This document shows positions 1 through 6,037 of a stretch of DNA of 6,037 bases, one piece after another; the stretch's first letter is position 1, and each line of letters starts with the position of its first letter. Source of the stretch: Spirochaetia bacterium (lineage in GTDB: Bacteria; Spirochaetota; Spirochaetia; Treponematales; Breznakiellaceae); the NCBI GenBank assembly GCA_026002025.1, contig BOAU01000101.1, forward strand, positions 1-6,037, given 5' to 3'. The notes beneath the pieces were generated by a model, which made no database searches, had not been told where the DNA came from, and saw nothing but the letters and a program-made list of their open reading frames with translations. Made by a program: the position numbers and the translations under genes.

Positions 1-703
1 GGCCTCAAAGCGGAAGAAGGCCGCCCGGAGGGTGTCCCCTTCGGCGGGGGGGGAAGGTCTTGCCGGGGTGCAGCTTTCGTAAACCCTCCCAGGGCAGGGC
101 GATCTCCACGGTCCAGCCGCGATCCAGGCTTTTCCCGTCATTGATGGCGCCGTCCACCTTCACCGCGGTCTTGAGGCCGGGGAAGTCCCAGTCCATAAAG
201 GCCCAGCGCTTGCCCCGTGGGTGTTTGCCGTAGCGGGTTGGGTCCTGGAAGCCTGAGAGGACGTCGATATCGTGGGTATAGAGATCGAATTCCGGCGTAT
301 CAAAGCGGCTGCCCCGTTTTAAGGCGTCCTGGTAGACGAAAAAGACCTCGTACACCGTGTTCAGGGCGTTGATTTCAAGCTCGTAGTAGCAGTTTTCCCC
401 GTCCAGAAAGAGTTCCACGTCATTATCGAACCAGACAAAGGAGTCCCGTTTGGTTTGGCCGGCCCGCACCGTTGGTTCTTCCAGCCAGTAGGCTGCATAG
501 AGGTACTTGTCATCCCAAAGGCTGGCCATCCGGGTGTCGAAAAAGGCGGGTTCCCCACTCACCATGTCCACAAAACGCCGGGATTTCGGCGCTCCCTGCC
601 ATTCGGCCTTGGTCAAATCGCCGTCAATGGTCAGGGGGCCGCTTATCCTGTTACTCGTATAATGGACGATCCGGTCTTCGGGAATAAATCTGTCTGAACT
701 CAT
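1..703 (-). CDS. CBM9-like carbohydrate-binding protein, frameshifted and cut by the window edge
   Basis: This resembles the stand-alone family-9-like carbohydrate-binding proteins (beta-sandwich, DOMON-like). Counting from the Met at 703, the hallmarks are IDGDLTKAEW at 26-35, LWDDKYLYAAYW at 62-73, NDVELFLDGE at 94-103, YYELEINALNTVYEVFFV at 106-123, DWDFPGL at 171-177 and GWTVEIALPWEGL at 196-208. I chose the start at 703 because AGAGGAG lies at 709-715, six bases upstream. The longer reading from 760 adds 19 unrelated residues and would overlap the promoter. No signal peptide or lipobox is visible, so the product looks cytoplasmic unless the start is wrong. As written, the frame leaves the family after residue 219 (FPP) in the eight-G run at 46-53 and stops at 5-7 after 13 aberrant residues. 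With seven G the frame stays open to position 1 and reads AEGDTLRAAFFRFEA, a typical CBM9 C-terminal strand. The gene therefore continues past the window. It is transcribed divergently from the ABC operon. Ligand unknown. Confidence 0.82.
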
Positions 704-719
704 ACAAACTCCTCTGTAC

Positions 720-744
720 TTGACTGGGGAATTGTATCTATAAT
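720..744 (+). promoter_or_regulatory. Putative promoter for the ABC/M81 operon
   Basis: A perfect TATAAT lies at 739-744 and would start transcription near 751, about 28 bases before the ATG at 779. The only good -35 match, TTGACT at 720-725, leaves a spacer of 13 bases, which is too short for an ordinary sigma-70 promoter. Either a poorer -35 is used with help from an activator, or the TATAAT match is fortuitous in an AT-rich gap. The element lies inside the spacer of the minus-strand promoter, so the two directions could compete. Confidence 0.4.
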
Positions 745-760
745 AGCGATATATGTTCAA
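731..760 (-). promoter_or_regulatory. Putative sigma-70-type promoter for the CBM9-like gene
   Basis: Read on the minus strand, TTGAAC (760-755) is followed after 18 bases by TACAAT (736-731). Both are close to the -35 and -10 consensus. Transcription would begin near 724, giving a leader of about 20 bases that carries the AGAGGAG ribosome-binding site. The assignment rests on sequence match only. Confidence 0.5.
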
Positions 761-778
761 GCAACGAAGGAGAAAACT

Positions 779-2101
779 ATGAAAAGAGTGTTTTTAGTGA
801 CGGCCCTGACGGCGATCATGCTGCCCATGGTCTTTGTGGCATGCCGGGAAAAAACGGGCGGGCAAAAGGCGTCAGGCGGCGCAGATGGGAACGTGACCCT
901 TACGGCCTACATGCAGATCGATCCGGTGGATCCCCAGTATACCTACTGGCAGCCCACCCTGGACGCGTTCTACGCGAAGTACCCCAACATCAAGATTGAG
1001 TTTGAGTACGTGAGCGGTGAGCCCTTCCACCAGAAGTTCCAGGCCATGGCGGCCAGCGGGGACATTCCGGATCTGTTTACCCTGTACCCCAGTCCCCGTT
1101 CCGGCTACGTTATCAACCGGGGCATGGTAAAGGACCTGCGGCCCTATCTGACCGATGAGATCAAATCCCATTATCCCGCTTCCATTTGGGATGCCCAGGG
1201 AAAGAACGGGGAAGTGTACATCATTTCCCCCAACATGGCGATCGGTACGATTGTCTATGTGAATACCAAACTCCAGAAAGAGCTGGGGCTGAGTAACCCC
1301 AGGACCCTTGATGAGCTGATCGCCCAGGGTCAGGCGATCCGGGCCGCGGGGAAGACGCCCCTGATGTTCGGTAACCAGGGGGTCTGGCAGGCCCAGTCCC
1401 TGCTCCTCTCCTGCCTTGTGGAACGGACCGGCGGCAAGGAATGGTTTGACCGGGCCCGCGCAGGGACGGCGAAATTCACCGACAAGCCCTTTGTAGACGC
1501 CCTGGCGGTGATTAAGCAACTGGTGGATACCCAGACCTTCCCGGCCGGGGTGAACCAGATAGACGGCCTTGGCGCCCGCAACGCCTTTATCCAGGGTAAC
1601 GCGGTGTACCTGCTCGCCGCCGGCTGGAGCATCGGCGGGGTTAAGGAAGCGGCCCCTGCGGCGGACTATGCCCAGTACGAGATCATCCCCTTCCCGGCGC
1701 TGCCCAATGAAGCGGCCCCCAATTCCAACGCCGTTTCCCTTGGGGAAGCCCTGGCCATAAACAACAAACTCACCGGGGCAAAGGCCGATGCCGCCTTTGC
1801 GTTTATCAGCTTTATCTATGGTGAAGTCGGTTCCGACCTCTTTATGAAGACCGGCAACCTCCCCACCTATAAGCTGGACTATTCCAAGTACCCCAGCGAC
1901 AGCGTGAATCAGAATTACATCGACCGGATCACCACCCAGACCATGGGTTATATTATTGACGGTGTGATGGACGGCGAAGGCTGTGACAGCATCCTTAACC
2001 CCGGCATACAGGCGGTAATGCTCGGCACCAAGACCCCTGCCGGACTTGCCGCGGAATACGAAGCCTGGGTTGCGGCCAACGATTCCAACCGGAAGAAGTA
2101 G
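779..2101 (+). CDS. Extracellular solute-binding lipoprotein of a CUT1-type ABC importer
   Basis: This is the periplasmic/outer-leaflet ligand-capture subunit of a sugar-type ABC importer (solute-binding protein family 1, the MalE/UgpB group). The 440-residue length is normal for the family. Residues 1-21 form a lipoprotein signal: KR, a hydrophobic core, then FVA before Cys22. Phe at -3 departs from the classical lipobox but is tolerated by the looser spirochaetal type. A short polar Gly/Ser/Lys-rich linker follows to about residue 38. The mature domain starts with LTAYMQ at 41-46. It contains the family block around 75-100 (FEYVSG, then KFQAMAASGDIPDLF), YVNTKLQKELGL at 160-171 followed by P.TLDEL, and GNAVYLLAAGW at 273-283. 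The start is supported by AAGGAG at 767-772, six bases upstream. It heads the operon, followed by two permease genes. Sugar, polyol, glycerophosphodiester or other ligands are all possible; the sequence does not decide. Confidence 0.92.
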   Translation: MKRVFLVTALTAIMLPMVFVACREKTGGQKASGGADGNVTLTAYMQIDPVDPQYTYWQPTLDAFYAKYPNIKIEFEYVSGEPFHQKFQAMAASGDIPDLFTLYPSPRSGYVINRGMVKDLRPYLTDEIKSHYPASIWDAQGKNGEVYIISPNMAIGTIVYVNTKLQKELGLSNPRTLDELIAQGQAIRAAGKTPLMFGNQGVWQAQSLLLSCLVERTGGKEWFDRARAGTAKFTDKPFVDALAVIKQLVDTQTFPAGVNQIDGLGARNAFIQGNAVYLLAAGWSIGGVKEAAPAADYAQYEIIPFPALPNEAAPNSNAVSLGEALAINNKLTGAKADAAFAFISFIYGEVGSDLFMKTGNLPTYKLDYSKYPSDSVNQNYIDRITTQTMGYIIDGVMDGEGCDSILNPGIQAVMLGTKTPAGLAAEYEAWVAANDSNRKK

Positions 2102-2113
2102 CCGGGCAAGAAA

Positions 2114-2198
2114 TTTACCACGAACCGCACGAACGGCACGAACAAAAACATGGAAATGGAAACAGCAAGTTCGTGTAGTTTGTGTGGTTCGTGGTTAA
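2114..2198. repeat. Imperfect inverted repeat with three 9-bp units per arm (hairpin)
   Basis: The left arm is three consecutive nonamers: ACCACGAAC (2117-2125), CGCACGAAC (2126-2134) and GGCACGAAC (2135-2143). The right arm carries their complements: GTTCGTGTA (2169-2177), GTTTGTGTG (2178-2186) and GTTCGTGGT (2187-2195). The outer units pair perfectly. The middle units pair fully as RNA if two G-U wobbles are allowed. The inner units have one mismatch and one wobble. The result is a stem of about 27 bp with a 25-base loop (2144-2168). T/A-rich flanks (TTTA and TTAAA) extend it with a one-base bulge. No U-run follows on either strand, so it is not a standard terminator. It looks like a dispersed intergenic repeat of the CACGAA-nonamer kind, lying between the binding-protein and permease genes. 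Confidence 0.85.
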
Positions 2199-2217
2199 AA
2201 TGTTTCGGATAATTGCT

Positions 2218-2222
2218 GGGGG
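2218..2222 (+). promoter_or_regulatory. Weak ribosome-binding site of the first permease
   Basis: Only GGGGG, nine bases before the ATG at 2232, is available as a Shine-Dalgarno sequence. The other three plus-strand genes have clear AAGGAG or AGGGAGG motifs at 4-6 bases. The frame has a TAA stop at 2196-2198, and I see no better upstream ATG, so the start is retained. The weak site directly after the hairpin suggests the permease is made at a lower level than the binding protein. Confidence 0.45.
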
Positions 2223-2231
2223 TTTCGTTCG

Positions 2232-3113
2232 ATGTATTACCGGCTTTCAAAAAAAGTAAGCTACTTAAGTTTTCTGCTGCCCGCGTTTCTCATCTATATT
2301 ACCATCATGATCTTCCCCATCCTGTTCAGCGTGTTCCTGGGCTTTAATGAATGGAAGGGCTATGGTGAGATGAAGTTTGTGGGACTGGCAAACTACATGC
2401 GGATGTTTGGGGATGAGGTTTTCCGCATGGGCCTGCGCAACAACATCATGATTGTCCTTGTCTCCGTGTTCGGCCAGATTCCCCTGGGGCTCCTTCTGGC
2501 CTATATGCTGTACCGCAAGATGGTAAAGAAGGCGGACTTTTTCGAGGTCCTCATCTTCCTGCCGATTACGATTTCTTCGGTAATCATCGCCCAGCTGTGG
2601 AACCGTATCTTTTCCCCGGTGGGGATTCTCACCGCCATCATCAGGATGGCCAGCGGAAACCCCGATTACATCATGACCATGGCGGAAAACAAGTACCTCG
2701 CCATTGTTCCGATCATGCTGGTACTGCTTTGGCAGCATACGAGCCTCTATATGGTTATCTTTCTTGCCAATTTACAGCGTATCCCCAATTCCCTTATTGA
2801 GGCGGCCCAGCTTGAGGGCGCAGGGGAAGGTATTATTTTTCTGCGGGTTATTACCCCCATGATGGGTTATGTTATCTTTATCAATTCTGTTCTGGCAATT
2901 TCCGGGAGCTTTAAGAGTTTCGATTTGATATATTCCATGACCGCCGGCGGGCCCGCCCACTATACCGAGGTTATCGCCGTTTATATGTACAACACAACTT
3001 TTGTGCATCAAAACTACGGATACGGCAGCGCCCTGTCGATCATTATCATCCTGTTTATCGTGGTGTCCCTGGGCATTATCCGGGCAGTGTCGAAACTATT
3101 CAAGCTGGCCTAG
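2232..3113 (+). CDS. ABC sugar-type importer permease, MalF/UgpA-like
   Basis: This is an inner-membrane subunit of a CUT1-type importer and would pair with the following permease to form the translocation channel. At 293 residues it has the usual length for UgpA/LacF-type proteins, without the large periplasmic insertion of E. coli MalF. Six hydrophobic segments lie at about 11-37, 69-93, 104-126, 156-180, 207-229 and 263-287. The cytoplasmic EAA loop that docks the ATPase reads EAAQLEGA from residue 190 and ends in ITP at 207-209, so Thr-Pro replaces the common Leu-Pro. DLIYSMTAGGP at 231-241 is a further family block. It follows the binding-protein gene after a 130-bp gap containing the hairpin. 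Its TAG stop is embedded in the next gene's Shine-Dalgarno sequence. No ATPase gene accompanies it in the window. Confidence 0.94.
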   Translation: MYYRLSKKVSYLSFLLPAFLIYITIMIFPILFSVFLGFNEWKGYGEMKFVGLANYMRMFGDEVFRMGLRNNIMIVLVSVFGQIPLGLLLAYMLYRKMVKKADFFEVLIFLPITISSVIIAQLWNRIFSPVGILTAIIRMASGNPDYIMTMAENKYLAIVPIMLVLLWQHTSLYMVIFLANLQRIPNSLIEAAQLEGAGEGIIFLRVITPMMGYVIFINSVLAISGSFKSFDLIYSMTAGGPAHYTEVIAVYMYNTTFVHQNYGYGSALSIIIILFIVVSLGIIRAVSKLFKLA

Positions 3114-3122
3114 GGAGGACAT

Positions 3123-3974
3123 ATGCAGGCAGTATCTCTCGCACAACGGACATCCCTTCCCTGGCGCATGAGCGCATATTTTTTGATGTTTCTTTTTGCG
3201 GTGCTCACGGTGTTCCCCCTGCTCTGGCTGGGCTATTCCTCATTAAAGCCCCATGCGGAAATCGTGATGCATCCCCTGGCACTGCCGGAAAACCCCTCCT
3301 TCAATAATTTTGTCCGGGCATGGAGCATTGGGGGCCTCGGGGCGGCACTGGCAAACAGCGGCATCTATACCATCGTGTCTACGGTTGCATCCCTGTTCCT
3401 GGCCCTGGCCGCCGCCTTTGCCCTGACCAAGTTCCCCTACAAAAAAAGCAATTCTTTCTTTACCGGCGCATTTGCCATGGGGCTGATGCTCACGGTACAC
3501 GCGGTGATTATCCCCCTGTTTCTGGTGGAAGTGAAGCTGGGAATTGTCAACCGCCGCATCGGGGTTATCCTGCCCTATATCGCCTTTTCTCTCCCCATGT
3601 CGATTATGATAGCGATTTCGTATATACGGGGTATTCCTGACGCGATTATCGAGTCCGCGGAAATTGACGGCGCCAAATACCGCTATATCTTTTGGCGTAT
3701 GATAGTGCCCCTGTCAACCCCGGTGATCGCCACCATGGTGATCCTCTCCTTCCTGTCCCACTGGAATGAGTTTTTGTTTGTCTTTATCTTCACCACCAAG
3801 GCTGCTCTCAAAAGCCTCCCCGTGGCGATTACCCAGTTCGCGGGGAGGACCAATACCGAGTACGGCCTGCAGTACGCATCCCTGGTAATTGGAATTCTGC
3901 CCATGATCATTTTCTATTTCTTCTTCCACGCCCAGCTTATCAAGGGCTTTGGGGAAGGGGCCTTAAAAGAATAA
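3123..3974 (+). CDS. ABC sugar-type importer permease, MalG/UgpE-like
   Basis: This is the second membrane subunit of the importer. Its 283 residues are typical of MalG/UgpE/AraQ-type permeases. Hydrophobic segments lie at about 16-38, 77-101, 110-136, 143-168, 197-222 and 249-270. After TM1 comes SLKPHAEI, the usual position of the conserved S.K....I motif. The EAA loop is present as ESAEIDGA from residue 177, ending in IVP at 194-196; Ser replaces the first Ala, which is common in MalG-type subunits. SHWNEFLFVFIF near residues 212-223 is the familiar W-N-F segment. The start is fixed by AGGGAGG at 3112-3118, which overlaps the upstream stop, four bases before the ATG. Translational coupling to the first permease is likely. 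The stop codon overlaps the AAGGAG of the next gene. Confidence 0.94.
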   Translation: MQAVSLAQRTSLPWRMSAYFLMFLFAVLTVFPLLWLGYSSLKPHAEIVMHPLALPENPSFNNFVRAWSIGGLGAALANSGIYTIVSTVASLFLALAAAFALTKFPYKKSNSFFTGAFAMGLMLTVHAVIIPLFLVEVKLGIVNRRIGVILPYIAFSLPMSIMIAISYIRGIPDAIIESAEIDGAKYRYIFWRMIVPLSTPVIATMVILSFLSHWNEFLFVFIFTTKAALKSLPVAITQFAGRTNTEYGLQYASLVIGILPMIIFYFFFHAQLIKGFGEGALKE

Positions 3975-3985
3975 AGGAGCGAAAT

Positions 3986-5497
3986 ATGCGTATATTAGTC
4001 GGCGGTATGGGGCACGAATCCAATACCCTGAATCCCATTATTACCGGGGAAAATGACTTTGTAATCACAAGAGGGCAGGAACTGTTGAATCCCAACTGGT
4101 CCACCTGGTCTTCTGCCGCCGGGATCATTGCAACCCTGAAAGCGGCGGGCTGCGAAATCCTACCGGTCCTGCAGGCCCGGGCCGTACCCAACGGGGTGGT
4201 ATCCGCTTCATTTTATCAGAAGACCAAGGCTGAATTTTTGCAGCGTGTCCGGGATGCCCTTGCAGAAGGCTCCATCGACGGGGTCTGCCTTTCCCTCCAC
4301 GGTTCCATGAAGGTTGAAAACCTGGGCTGTGCCGAGGGGGACCTGGTAGGCGCTATCCGGGATATCCTGCCGGAGATACCCTTTACCGCCGCTCTGGACA
4401 TGCACGGCACCATTACCCCGGAACTCCTGCGGGTCGTCAACGGCTTCGCCGCTTACAAGACAGCGCCCCACATCGACTGCGCGGAAACCGGGGCTCTTGC
4501 CGCCGGGATGCTGCTTGAGGCACTCAAAACCGGCAAGCGGCTCTACACCGCGTACCGGCGTGTGCCCATGCTTATTGCCGGTGAAAAGTCCGAGTCCGAG
4601 GCGGAACCCATGCGTTCCCTCATCGAAGCCTGTTGTCAGGCGGAAAAGCGGCCCGGTATACAGGTGGCCTCTTTTCTTCTCGGCTTCCCTTGGGCGGACA
4701 ATGAACATAACGCCGTTTCCGCACTGGTCACCAGCCTTACGGATCTTGGCCCGGCTGCTTCTGCCGGTGCGGCCGATCCCGCCATCGATGCCGCAGAGAG
4801 CGCCGCGGAAGAACTGGCCGCCGCTTTCTGGCAGCGCCGTAAGGACTTCGTGTTCCGCAGCGAGTACTATGATTCCGAAGGGGCCATGAAGGCCGCCTAT
4901 CAGGCGGTGCTGGAGAAAAAGGAAGGTCCCGTATTCGTCTCCGATTCCGGGGACAACCCCACCGCGGGAGCCGCCGGGGACGCTACGGATCTGCTGGAAA
5001 AGATCATCGCAACCATGGACACCGTAGATAAACTCCTCACGCCGCTATTATACAGCGGCTTCTACGATGCCCCTGCCGTTGCCGCCTGTATCAAGGCGGG
5101 AGTGGGCGCCACCATCGACACCGCTTTAGGGGGCAACTGGGACACGGTGAACGGCAAAAAGATCCCCCTCCGCCTTGAGGTACTCAGGATCGTCCGGGAT
5201 TTTGGTCCCTATAAGTCGGACCTGGTTTTCGCGGCCCACCGGAACATCCGCTTCACCATCACATCCAAACACATTGGCTTTGGGGACGAGGAACTCCTCC
5301 CCGCTTTGGGGGTAAACGCCGCCGACTACTGCCTCGTTGTGGTCAAGCTCGGCTACCTGGAACCCTGCTTCCGCAGCATAGCCAAACGGGCTATCATGGC
5401 CACCTCCAGGGGCTGCTCCAATGAGGTACTGGAAACCATCCCCTACAAAAAGATCAGGCGGCCCCTGTACCCGCTGGACAAGGATATGGAGTTATAA
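3986..5497 (+). CDS. MlrC-type M81 family metallopeptidase
   Basis: This is a zinc-dependent hydrolase of the MlrC family (M81). The founding member degrades linear microcystin breakdown products; most relatives have unknown substrates. The 503-residue length is full size. The N-terminal domain begins MRILVGGMGHESNT, matching the family's GGxxHExNT start. Potential metal and active-site residues are Glu11, His105 (SLHGSM), Asp138 and His140 (LDMHGT) and His162 (PHID). Their spacings of 94, 33, 2 and 22 nearly match those I recall for characterised MlrC (94, 34, 2 and 22). The C-terminal domain has SDSGDNP at 319-325, a Gly/Ala-rich GDAT turn to 334, and the terminal RRPLYPLD. An Ala-rich stretch at about 256-280 joins the halves. 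No signal peptide is present, so it is cytoplasmic. AAGGAG at 3974-3979 overlaps the permease stop, which places it in the transporter operon. It may process the imported solute. The symbol is left blank because microcystin is an unlikely substrate here. Confidence 0.93.
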   Translation: MRILVGGMGHESNTLNPIITGENDFVITRGQELLNPNWSTWSSAAGIIATLKAAGCEILPVLQARAVPNGVVSASFYQKTKAEFLQRVRDALAEGSIDGVCLSLHGSMKVENLGCAEGDLVGAIRDILPEIPFTAALDMHGTITPELLRVVNGFAAYKTAPHIDCAETGALAAGMLLEALKTGKRLYTAYRRVPMLIAGEKSESEAEPMRSLIEACCQAEKRPGIQVASFLLGFPWADNEHNAVSALVTSLTDLGPAASAGAADPAIDAAESAAEELAAAFWQRRKDFVFRSEYYDSEGAMKAAYQAVLEKKEGPVFVSDSGDNPTAGAAGDATDLLEKIIATMDTVDKLLTPLLYSGFYDAPAVAACIKAGVGATIDTALGGNWDTVNGKKIPLRLEVLRIVRDFGPYKSDLVFAAHRNIRFTITSKHIGFGDEELLPALGVNAADYCLVVVKLGYLEPCFRSIAKRAIMATSRGCSNEVLETIPYKKIRRPLYPLDKDMEL

Positions 5498-5504
5498 GCG
5501 CCTG

Positions 5505-6037
5505 CTATATCGCGTCGAACGCCCTTTCCAGCAGCGCCTTATCCGGCTTGGCGGTAAATTGCGACACTACCGGTACCACGATGAAGGGTACGATAATGGC
5601 GATAGACGCTGCCAAAGGTGAATTGGACGCCCCCAGGATAAAGAACAGGGCGATTTCCACCGCCAGGCCTGAGATGAGCCCGGCATAGGCCCCGGCCTTG
5701 GTAACCTTTTTGGAGTAGAGGCCCAGGATGTAGGGGGCGGCGAAGGAGCCGGACACCGCGCCCCAGCTCAGGGACATGAGGTACACGATGATGCTGATCT
5801 GGAACCGGGATATAAAATAGGAAATGATGATAAAAACCGCCGAAAGGAAGCGCATCATGGCCACGGAAGTGTCCTTGCCGTTTTTGGTTTCCAGTTTGAC
5901 CGGGGCAAGGTCGATGACCACCGATGAGGATGACACCAGCACCAGTGACGACAGGGTGGACATTGACGCGGAAAGTACCAGCAGCATGATCAGGGCCAGA
6001 AGCACTTGCGGCAGGTGGCCGGTGAGCAGGGTGGGGA
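5505..6037 (-). CDS. Sodium:solute symporter (SSS family), C-terminal part
   Basis: Only the last 176 codons are visible; the frame is open to the right edge, so the start lies outside. The GTG at 6005-6003 is internal, because the ten upstream codons (PTLLTGHLPQ) continue the family pattern. Numbering the visible part from the edge, SASMSTLSS at 22-30 is the Ser/Thr-rich helix (TM8 in vSGLT numbering) that contributes to the Na2 sodium site. The block around 100-120 (APYILGLYSKK, then GAYAGL) matches the family's GP.LLGL..K..T..GA..G signature. Hydrophobic segments lie at about 11-40, 61-79, 82-106, 116-134 and 140-160, followed by a short charged cytoplasmic tail. The substrate (proline, pantothenate, sugar or other) cannot be told from this part. 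The gene is convergent with the M81 gene, with seven bases between stop codons, so it belongs to a separate unit. Confidence 0.92.
   Translation of the reverse strand, partial: PTLLTGHLPQVLLALIMLLVLSASMSTLSSLVLVSSSSVVIDLAPVKLETKNGKDTSVAMMRFLSAVFIIISYFISRFQISIIVYLMSLSWGAVSGSFAAPYILGLYSKKVTKAGAYAGLISGLAVEIALFFILGASNSPLAASIAIIVPFIVVPVVSQFTAKPDKALLERAFDAI

Noticed and set aside
704..760. Start of the CBM9-like protein at 760 (19 extra residues)
   Set aside because: The extra residues show no family similarity, have no ribosome-binding site, and overlap the promoter elements. AGAGGAG before the ATG at 703 is far better.
872..1519. 215-codon open frame antisense to the binding-protein gene
   Set aside because: It lies wholly inside a clear family-1 binding-protein gene, has no good ribosome-binding site or recognisable domain, and its length is explained by high GC content.
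2102..2231. Hairpin as a Rho-independent terminator
   Set aside because: No T-run follows the stem on either strand, and the downstream permeases have no obvious promoter of their own.
1948..2250. 100-codon minus-strand frame with an FVPFVRFVV-like stretch
   Set aside because: The repetitive residues are the translation of the 9-bp units in the hairpin, whose period is three codons. The rest is antisense to the binding-protein gene.
2265..2738. 157-codon minus-strand frame opposite the first permease
   Set aside because: It is rich in His, Asp and Gln, as expected for the antisense of a hydrophobic membrane protein. It is not an independent gene.
4208..4708. 166-codon minus-strand frame inside the M81 gene
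   Set aside because: It is an antisense shadow of a conserved coding region, with no domain resemblance or translation signals.
5446..5474. Possible terminator for the symporter (GCGG...CCGC followed by TTTTT on the minus strand)
   Set aside because: The stem is only 4 bp with a 9-base loop, and several bases separate it from the T-run. It also lies in the conserved end of the M81 gene, so it is explained by coding.

Overview
The window is a compact bacterial chromosomal segment, GC-rich with short intergenic gaps. The ABC transporter genes, the relaxed lipobox and the codon bias toward G/C third positions would fit a spirochaete of the GC-rich Treponema/Spirochaeta type. That lineage call is an inference from general resemblance, not from a marker gene, and I hold it with low to moderate confidence.

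Layout. (1) Positions 1-703, minus strand: a family-9-like carbohydrate-binding (CBM9-like) protein. It runs off the left edge and is apparently broken by a one-base expansion in a run of eight G at 46-53. (2) Positions 704-778: a 75-bp divergent promoter region with overlapping promoter-like elements for both directions. (3) Positions 779-5497, plus strand: an apparent four-gene operon. It encodes a lipoprotein substrate-binding protein, two MalF/MalG-type permeases (CUT1-like sugar ABC importer) and a full-length MlrC-type M81 metallopeptidase. Junctions are tight except the first, where 130 bp hold a striking imperfect inverted repeat built from three 9-bp units per arm. (4) Positions 5505-6037, minus strand: the C-terminal 176 residues of a sodium:solute symporter (SSS family), convergent with the operon and separated from it by only 7 bp.

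How the genes may work together. The lipoprotein would capture a solute outside the membrane and the two permeases would pass it inward. The ATPase is not encoded here and is probably supplied by a shared MsmK/UgpC-type protein elsewhere. The imported compound, or a product of it, could be the substrate of the cytoplasmic M81 hydrolase. All five metal/active-site positions I recall for MlrC can be matched by spacing in this protein. The pairing of a sugar-type importer, an amide-hydrolase-like enzyme and a CBM9-like protein suggests a glycoconjugate, amino-sugar or modified-peptide substrate, but the sequence does not identify it.

I see no mobile element, RNA gene, CRISPR array or defence system. 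The points most worth a second look are the homopolymer frameshift, the nonamer-armed hairpin between binding protein and permease, and the transporter/M81 linkage.
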